DNA of 64,000 nucleotides. Origin: Mucilaginibacter tolerans. GTDB taxonomy: Bacteria; Bacteroidota; Bacteroidia; Sphingobacteriales; Sphingobacteriaceae. The notes below the pieces were generated by a model. That model searched no databases. It was not told the DNA's origin and saw only the letters and a list, made by a program, of their open reading frames with translations. The stretch covers positions 362,621 to 426,620 of the forward strand of contig NZ_JAUMKB010000003.1 of the NCBI RefSeq assembly GCF_030519375.1, given 5' to 3'. The position numbers were made by a program, and so were the translations under genes. Of this stretch, positions 58,879-64,000 are shown piece after piece (position 1 is the first letter of the stretch; each line of letters begins with the position of its first letter).

Positions 58879-58944
58879 AGAACCAGGATTCAAGATGCAA
58901 GGGTCAAGATTTCTCCCGGTTCCCGGCTCTTGATTCCTGGTTCT
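58879..58944. repeat. word-repeat hairpin, CAGGAATCAAGA family, copy 2
   Basis: 58879-58895 (AGAACCAGGATTCAAGA) pairs with 58928-58944 with one mismatch; internal words GCAAGGGTCAAGA and CCCGGCTCTTG continue the theme. It abuts the 3' end of the fused gene. Same vocabulary as 16855-16914. Confidence 0.78.
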
Positions 58945-58949
58945 AAAAA

Positions 58950-61900
58950 TTATTCGTTTCTTAAACTCTTCACGGGGTTTGCCAGTGCTGCTTTTATTGC
59001 CTGGAAACTGATGGTGGCAAGTGCTATAATTATTGAAGCCAATCCGCCCAGAGCGAATAACCACCAACTGACGTTGATGCGATAAACATAATCCTGCAGC
59101 CATTGATGCATGTAATACCATGCAATGGGTGTAGCAATTGCAAAAGCAATTGCAATAAGTATGATAAATTCTTTTGAAAACAAATAAACGATGTTGCCTG
59201 CATTGGCACCAAGCACTTTACGAATACCCACTTCTTTTACCCGCTGCACGGCCATAAATGAGGCTAAACCATACAAACCCAAACAACTAAGGAAAATGGC
59301 GATGGCTGCAAAAATTTTGTACAAAACCGATAACTGACTTTCCTGTTTGTAAAAACCTGCAATTTTTTCATCCAAAAACTTGTATTGATAAACGAAATCA
59401 GGATAAGTATGGTCGAATATCTTCTTGATAGATTGCAATGTAGAAGACATGCTTGTGGTTCCCAATTTTATGGATAGCTGGTTGTACATTGCTGCATCTG
59501 TGGTAATAAGCAAGGGCGCAACCTCATTGCGAAAGGACCGGTCGTTAAAATCTTTCATTACACCAACAACCGGGCATGTTATCAGACCGTTCCATATGCT
59601 TATTTCTTTGCCTATTATGTCTTCCGGTCTTTTTAGTCCCAAACTTTTCACGAGTGATTCGTTCACCAAAAATTCTTTCGTCATTTGAGATGGCTGCAAA
59701 TTTCTTCCAGCTATCAGGGGCAACTTATAAGTGGGCACATATTCTTCGTCGGCAAATTTAGTGATGGCCTTAAAATCCGATTCTTTTACCGCATGGTCAA
59801 ATTTTACCGTGCTCCACGTATCGTTACCATTTTCAACCGGGGTATGGTCGCTTAAGCTTACAGTTTGAACCCCGTTTATTGACAATAGCTGTCTTTTTAC
59901 ATAATCCAGTTTGCTGCTGAGAGTAGTATCTATCCGGAAAGGGACATTTATCACTGCATCTTTATCAAAGCCCAGCGGTTGATCCATAAAATAATTCATC
60001 TGCTTTACGATGATGAGCGTCCCGATGATGAGCACCTGTGCAATAATGAACTGAAATACTACTAATCCTCTCCGCAATGAAATTCCGTTGGAATTTGATG
60101 TGAGTTTGCTCTTTAAAGCATTAACCGGGTTGAAACGTGATAAAACAATGGAAGGATAAAAGCCGGCGAGTGCGGTTACAACAATTGTTACGATGAGCAG
60201 GAATAAAACAATTGCAGGATTTGCGAATATGTTGAATGAAAGCGAAAGTTCTAAAAGATTACCTACATAAGGCAATGCCGCCATGGTAATACCTGCTGCA
60301 AGTAACACAGCGATGATAACTATCAAAAATGTTTCGACAAGAAACTGGATCTGTAATTGGGATTTACTGCTCCCCAAAACTTTTCTTACACCAACTTCCT
60401 TTGCCCGATTGACAGCTTGTGCAGTAGAGAGGTTGATAAAGTTTACGCAGGCAATTAACAGTATGAAAGCTGCAATGAGCCACAATACATTCAGCAATTG
60501 ATGACTGATGGTTTTGTTGCTGTAATTGCCTACCTGGGCATCATAATGTACCGCACTTAATGGTTGGGCAATATGACTATCCTTATTGGTGGGAGATTCT
60601 ACCTTTCGTGAGTATGCTGCTAACTGCTGATTAAAATTGATGATAGAAGTATTCGGCGGCAACAAAATGTAGCAACCATAATCGGATACCGTTGTATTCC
60701 AATCAGTTGAACTTGCTAAATAGCTTCCTGTAAAACTCGTTCCGTATGACACAACAGCTTTAAGCTGAAAGTCTGAATTGGCCGGTACAGTCTCCAGTAT
60801 GCCCGAAACCGTTACTACATCAGTGCCGTGCTCAAACATATAGCCGCCCACCTGCAACTTAATGGTTTTGCCCATTGCAGATCGCCAGTCTCCGAAATAT
60901 TTCTCAGCGATCTCTTTAGTCAGCAATACATTGTTCGGATCTTTTAATGATTCATACGTGCCTGCTATAAGGGGGAAATCAAATATTTTGAAGAACGAAG
61001 GCGAGGTAAAAAACACCCCCCGCTGCTCTTTGAATGCTTTTTGCGTATTTCCTTTATTATCAACTATCAGCAATTGATCGTTTTGACTGGCAAAAATTGG
61101 AGCTACTTCCAGTTGGGGAAAAGCCGTTTTTAATCCCAAGGGAATTGGAAAAGGAAGATCTTTCCCATAAGAAACATCACCTGACCCTTCGTGATGATAT
61201 TCGGTTAACACACGATAGATGCGGTCCTTCTTCGAGTGAAAATTATCAAAGCCATTTTGAAATTGTATAATAATAAAAATCGTCATACAAACGGCAATGC
61301 CAACAGCCAGACCGGTAATATTTATGGCGGCGTAGCTTTTATTACGCATCAGGTTACGTCGCGCTATTTTAAAATAATTCCTAAACATGTAATTGCGATT
61401 TAATTTGTCATGATACCACTTCGGGGTGGTTTCTGAAGACGAATTTACCGTCGCAATTTGTTGCTGACTTCTCAAATTATAAGATGGGAACTCTTTTTTT
61501 CGTTCGTTTTTATATTCCACAGGGCTTTTCCCTGTTATTTGTTTGAAAATGCGGCTAAAGGTGCTTTGGGAATTGAACCCCGATTCAAACGCAATGCCAA
61601 GGAGCGTGATATGGTCAAAAGCGGGGTCCTGCATTTTCCGGGCCGCGTCCTGAACACGATATTCATTAATAAAATCATTGAAGCTTTTCTTGTGGGCCGT
61701 ATTGATTATTCGCGATAACTCGTGGGTAGTCAGGCCAAGCTTTTCAGCCAGTGAGTTCAGGCTTAATTCAGGATCCAGATAGTAGCGGTTTTCTTTAACA
61801 GTTTTCTTTAGCCAAGCCCCTTTTTGCTTCAATTCAGCCGGTAGTAATGGTTTTAGAATTGGCATCGTATCTGACTGCACGCTGATGTCCGGTGTTAAAA

Positions 61901-62615
61901 AGGCCCTGGCGGCCCACCAGATGATCATAGACACTAAAAGGAGATACAAGGGATAATAAGCCTGTGCACCTGATTGATAATTGTAAAAAAAATAGTCGGC
62001 AGCTATAAAGGGTAGCCACAACAGCCATAATATCCCGAAACCTACTAATAAGCGATGTAACCAGCGGAGCTCATATCGATACCGGTCGCCGCCATTAAAT
62101 TTTTGCAGTTGATAAAAGTCTTCTATCAGTATATGACCCTTGTATAGGTAGACGATGACCGAAACGAATGCTAACAGTTCTAATACCGGATTCAATCGCT
62201 GAAATAACAGCGTATCGTATGTCGACGCGCCTGTTTTTATACTTTCTATAGTTTCTAAAATATAAGCGCCTAGTTCTAACAATAGGGGGCTGAAATGCAA
62301 CAGAGCTTTGCTTCGGATTTTATAATCCGGCCGGGTTGTTTTGAATACATAAAAGTAAATGAGCGGACCAAGCGCCAGCGAAAATTGTAGCGGCAGCCGG
62401 CTCCAAAAAGGAACATAGGTCGCCAGCCGGATGTCGATTGCCAGTATCCGGGCGATCCACAAAATAACAATAGCCAATGCGATGGCCAAAAACCGATTTG
62501 CCAATTGGTTTGCTTTCTTAATGAACCATAAAAGCAGGATAAACGTGAGGCCAATAAAGATCGTCCCCAGGAAAGCCAGGTCGTAGGCGTTGATATGGAA
62601 AGTATAAGTATTCAA
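58950..62615 (-). CDS. fusion of membrane AraC-type regulator and MacB/FtsX-like permease
   Basis: One uninterrupted 1221-codon frame. Residues 1-255 hold about seven transmembrane helices; residues 275-380 are an AraC HTH_18 domain (LSLNSLAEKLGLTTHELSRI, GFNSQSTFSRIFKQITGKSP). After a 25-residue linker the remainder (410-1221) is a complete ABC-transporter permease of the MacB_PCD-FtsX type: MFRNYFKIARRNLMRNK, a large periplasmic domain, helices near 690-810, a second periplasmic domain, and a C-terminal FtsX block with VKEVGIRKVLGAN. M410 corresponds to the usual start of free-standing permeases. No ATPase gene is nearby. Natural fusion, or a frame joined by loss of a stop, cannot be told apart here. 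Confidence 0.82.
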   Translation of the reverse strand: MNTYTFHINAYDLAFLGTIFIGLTFILLLWFIKKANQLANRFLAIALAIVILWIARILAIDIRLATYVPFWSRLPLQFSLALGPLIYFYVFKTTRPDYKIRSKALLHFSPLLLELGAYILETIESIKTGASTYDTLLFQRLNPVLELLAFVSVIVYLYKGHILIEDFYQLQKFNGGDRYRYELRWLHRLLVGFGILWLLWLPFIAADYFFYNYQSGAQAYYPLYLLLVSMIIWWAARAFLTPDISVQSDTMPILKPLLPAELKQKGAWLKKTVKENRYYLDPELSLNSLAEKLGLTTHELSRIINTAHKKSFNDFINEYRVQDAARKMQDPAFDHITLLGIAFESGFNSQSTFSRIFKQITGKSPVEYKNERKKEFPSYNLRSQQQIATVNSSSETTPKWYHDKLNRNYMFRNYFKIARRNLMRNKSYAAINITGLAVGIAVCMTIFIIIQFQNGFDNFHSKKDRIYRVLTEYHHEGSGDVSYGKDLPFPIPLGLKTAFPQLEVAPIFASQNDQLLIVDNKGNTQKAFKEQRGVFFTSPSFFKIFDFPLIAGTYESLKDPNNVLLTKEIAEKYFGDWRSAMGKTIKLQVGGYMFEHGTDVVTVSGILETVPANSDFQLKAVVSYGTSFTGSYLASSTDWNTTVSDYGCYILLPPNTSIINFNQQLAAYSRKVESPTNKDSHIAQPLSAVHYDAQVGNYSNKTISHQLLNVLWLIAAFILLIACVNFINLSTAQAVNRAKEVGVRKVLGSSKSQLQIQFLVETFLIVIIAVLLAAGITMAALPYVGNLLELSLSFNIFANPAIVLFLLIVTIVVTALAGFYPSIVLSRFNPVNALKSKLTSNSNGISLRRGLVVFQFIIAQVLIIGTLIIVKQMNYFMDQPLGFDKDAVINVPFRIDTTLSSKLDYVKRQLLSINGVQTVSLSDHTPVENGNDTWSTVKFDHAVKESDFKAITKFADEEYVPTYKLPLIAGRNLQPSQMTKEFLVNESLVKSLGLKRPEDIIGKEISIWNGLITCPVVGVMKDFNDRSFRNEVAPLLITTDAAMYNQLSIKLGTTSMSSTLQSIKKIFDHTYPDFVYQYKFLDEKIAGFYKQESQLSVLYKIFAAIAIFLSCLGLYGLASFMAVQRVKEVGIRKVLGANAGNIVYLFSKEFIILIAIAFAIATPIAWYYMHQWLQDYVYRINVSWWLFALGGLASIIIALATISFQAIKAALANPVKSLRNE

Positions 62616-63003
62616 TTGAACTATTCAAACTCAATCATTGTTCCAAACATATAACTTATTGATATAAAAAAAATTATATGGAATAAAACTTGTGCGCTGT
62701 AACAAAACCGGACATTGAGCCGTCCGGTTTTGTTATAGCATTGACCCGTCCGGCAATAGCTACACATTTTGGTGAGATAATCCTGCAAGAACTCCACATT
62801 GGATTTTGGTAATCCTAAAAGTGCTCGCATGTTATAATTTTAAAGATAAATAATAAATAACTTGTTGTTTGTTTGTCGTGTTGGAATGTGGGAAACTCGC
62901 AGAGTTTTCCATATTTCAATGCGTTTTTCTTTTTTTGCTTCTTTTTTTCTTTTTACCGGAACCTGCTTTCTTGTGAATAAACAATTGTTATTAGTTGGCA
63001 TTG
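62616..63003. other. 388-nt intergenic stretch with operator-like repeats and the IS end
   Basis: Contains the 62700-62751 repeat cluster upstream of the AraC-fusion gene and, from about 62870 on, DNA that probably belongs to the IS3 element's non-coding end (a GGAAACTC/GAGTTTTCC stem lies at 62891-62910). Two minus-strand frames here lack support. Confidence 0.5.
62700..62751. promoter_or_regulatory. 14-bp inverted repeat plus direct repeats before the AraC-fusion gene
   Basis: TAACAAAACCGGAC (62700-62713) and its exact reverse complement (62722-62735) enclose an 8-nt loop. Overlapping them are two direct repeats, CATTGAGCCGTCC (62713-62725) and CATTGACCCGTCC (62739-62751), 26 bp apart. They lie 85-136 nt upstream of the start codon. 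Paired direct repeats are typical AraC-family operators; an autoregulatory site is inferred. Confidence 0.5.
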
Positions 63004-63924
63004 TTAGGCTGGTACCGTGAGCGTCTTCTGCCTCTGCCACTGGCTGGGATAGTTTTTCCAGCGCTTTTGTAATACGCTACCTTGCTGGTGTGCCTGAGTG
63101 GGAGTTAGATAATCACAGCTACCATGGGGCCTAAGGTCGTTGTAAGCCTTTATGCTACCTATGACTTTCTGATGCGTCTGCTCAAAGCTTAAGGCGCTGC
63201 CATAAAGGTTGAACTCTCCTTTAAGAATACCATTCATTCGCTCCGCTAGTGCATTCTCATACGGATCGCCACATTCGGTCATACTGATATCAATTTCGTG
63301 TGTGGTTAATAGCTCTACGTAGTCCTTACAGCAGTACTGGGAACCCCGGTCGGAGTGATGGATCAGGGTCTGTCCGCCGTAGCTACGATTATTCAAAGCC
63401 ATTTGTAAAGATTCGATACAGCCGATGGCCAACATATCAGTTCTGAAACAAAAGCCCATAATCTTGCGGGAAAACGCATCGGTTATCAGGGATAAATACC
63501 CCCATTGATTGTTTACCCTGATATAGGTCATATCACTCACCCAGAGTTGCTCTGGACGTGTAATTTCAAGACCCTTTACCAGGTTGGAGTACTTACGCAT
63601 CCAGTGTCTGGAGTCGGTGGTGAATACTTTTTTCCTGCGCTGCCGGATCAGTAGCTTGTGGGTATCAAAAAGATCAAACAGATAATCCCTTCCGGCTTTA
63701 ATACCGTGTGATTCCAGTTCAGGCTGCAATAAAAAGAGCATTTTCCGTGTCCCAAGTCTGGGAAGCGAAATCCTTATTTTGCTTACCTCCTGCAAAATCA
63801 CCTCTTCTTTAAGGGTATCCTTTTGTGCCCTCCATGCGTGATCATAATGAGCGTAACGGGTTTTGCCAAACAGTCTACACAGATATTCCCAGCTCCTATG
63901 GGGAAAATCTGTTTTCATGATCAT
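63004..63924 (-). CDS. IS3-family transposase OrfB (DDE integrase domain)
   Basis: This 306-residue protein has an N-terminal HTH_21-like segment (about 45-100) and an rve integrase core with the catalytic triad D131 (WVSDMTYIRV), D192 (HHSDRGSQYC) and E228 (NALAERMNGILKGE). The ATG at 63924 overlaps the orfA stop as ATGA, but the active protein is probably the OrfAB fusion made by -1 frameshifting. The frame is intact, so the element may be active. Confidence 0.93.
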   Translation of the reverse strand: MIMKTDFPHRSWEYLCRLFGKTRYAHYDHAWRAQKDTLKEEVILQEVSKIRISLPRLGTRKMLFLLQPELESHGIKAGRDYLFDLFDTHKLLIRQRRKKVFTTDSRHWMRKYSNLVKGLEITRPEQLWVSDMTYIRVNNQWGYLSLITDAFSRKIMGFCFRTDMLAIGCIESLQMALNNRSYGGQTLIHHSDRGSQYCCKDYVELLTTHEIDISMTECGDPYENALAERMNGILKGEFNLYGSALSFEQTHQKVIGSIKAYNDLRPHGSCDYLTPTQAHQQGSVLQKRWKNYPSQWQRQKTLTVPA

Positions 63925-64000
63925 GACTGCCTGGCACCAGGCTTTTTTCGGATCGCGATCTTAAATTGATCCTCGGCGACATCAATAAGGGTGTTTAGCG
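63921..64000 (-). CDS. IS3-family transposase OrfA, C-terminal end only
   Basis: The last 25 codons of the upstream frame are visible, ending EDQFKIAIRKKPGARQS and TGA at 63923-63921. The remainder, including the HTH domain, lies past the window edge. It overlaps orfB by 4 nt. Confidence 0.8.
   Translation of the reverse strand, partial: LNTLIDVAEDQFKIAIRKKPGARQS
63930..63948 (-). promoter_or_regulatory. -1 programmed frameshift signal of the IS3 element
   Basis: The heptamer A AAA AAG (63948-63942 on the minus strand) is in the orfA frame. It is followed directly by the small stem CCTGG/CCAGG. A -1 shift there joins orfA to the orfB frame, reading through KKAWCQAVMIMKTD. Confidence 0.8.

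Larger units (their letters stand above)
63004..64000 (-). mobile_element. IS3-family insertion sequence, 5' part outside the window
   Basis: orfB is complete and the end of orfA is visible, with a -1 frameshift signal between them. The inverted repeats could not be assigned because the orfA end of the element lies beyond position 64000; the other end is probably near 62870. Confidence 0.85.

Noticed and set aside
62621..62830. Minus-strand 69-codon frame before the AraC-permease gene.
   Set aside because: It is made largely of the inverted and direct repeats of the operator-like region, with no domain; better explained as leader DNA.

Overview
The window looks like a chromosomal segment of a Bacteroidota bacterium of the family Sphingobacteriaceae, most likely Mucilaginibacter or a close relative. 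The evidence is protein content (ZnuD-type TonB receptor, M61/M28/S9/M14 exported peptidases, GIN-type adhesin, futalosine menaquinone genes), the near absence of Shine-Dalgarno sequences, and promoters of the Bacteroidota type (TTG, about 20 nt, TANNTTTG). Genus-level placement is inference, because no search was possible. Gene density is high, both strands are used, and most transcription units hold one to three genes.

Layout. 1-4.7 kb: truncated DUF2157-like membrane protein, a sugar MFS transporter with a ROK kinase, L-Ala-D/L-Glu epimerase, and an unknown conserved protein. 4.6-12 kb: rhomboid protease, M14 carboxypeptidase, YjbR protein, outer-membrane barrel, peptidase T, TlpA-like thioredoxin, acyl-CoA dehydrogenase. 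12-14.4 kb: a 20-codon candidate gene with its own promoter and terminator, a small XRE regulator, and a pnuC-nadR-like pair for nicotinamide riboside salvage. 14.4-16.9 kb: an ECF sigma operon (sigma, membrane-anchored partner, GIN-type surface protein) behind an ECF-like promoter. 16.9-22.5 kb: rRNA methyltransferase, EF-P, Crp-family regulator, DUF1059 protein, lipoprotein, exonuclease III, cyclophilin. 22.6-25.6 kb: a Cys/His-rich small protein and a ZnuD-like TonB receptor. 25.6-29.3 kb: mqnD, mqnB, a PTPS/QueD-folE pair and fabD. 29.3-35.8 kb: orphan 1247-aa histidine kinase, prohibitin-like protein, small membrane protein, rhodanese, DUF4407 protein. 36-46.5 kb: M61 and M28 peptidases, rarA, an AlkA-like glycosylase, isoaspartyl peptidase, tail-specific protease. 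46.7-54 kb: ligase-associated exonuclease with ATP-dependent DNA ligase, S9 peptidase with SGNH hydrolase, DoxX, LD-carboxypeptidase. 54-56.3 kb: metG and tRNA-Arg(CCT). 56.3-64 kb has a more accessory look: L,D-transpeptidase lipoprotein, TPR protein, a fused membrane-AraC/ABC-permease gene, and an IS3-family element that runs off the window end.

The most striking feature is a set of intergenic repeats. One family is a clean 28-bp palindrome (5 copies or fragments). The others are 'word-repeat hairpins': 60-100 bp stretches in which an 8-12-base word recurs several times on one arm and in reverse complement on the other. Each word family occurs at a few loci, and the repeats run into reading frames so that the ends (and once the interior) of at least six proteins are encoded by repeat DNA. 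A second theme is promoter boxes placed only 4-7 nt before start codons, which suggests leaderless transcripts.
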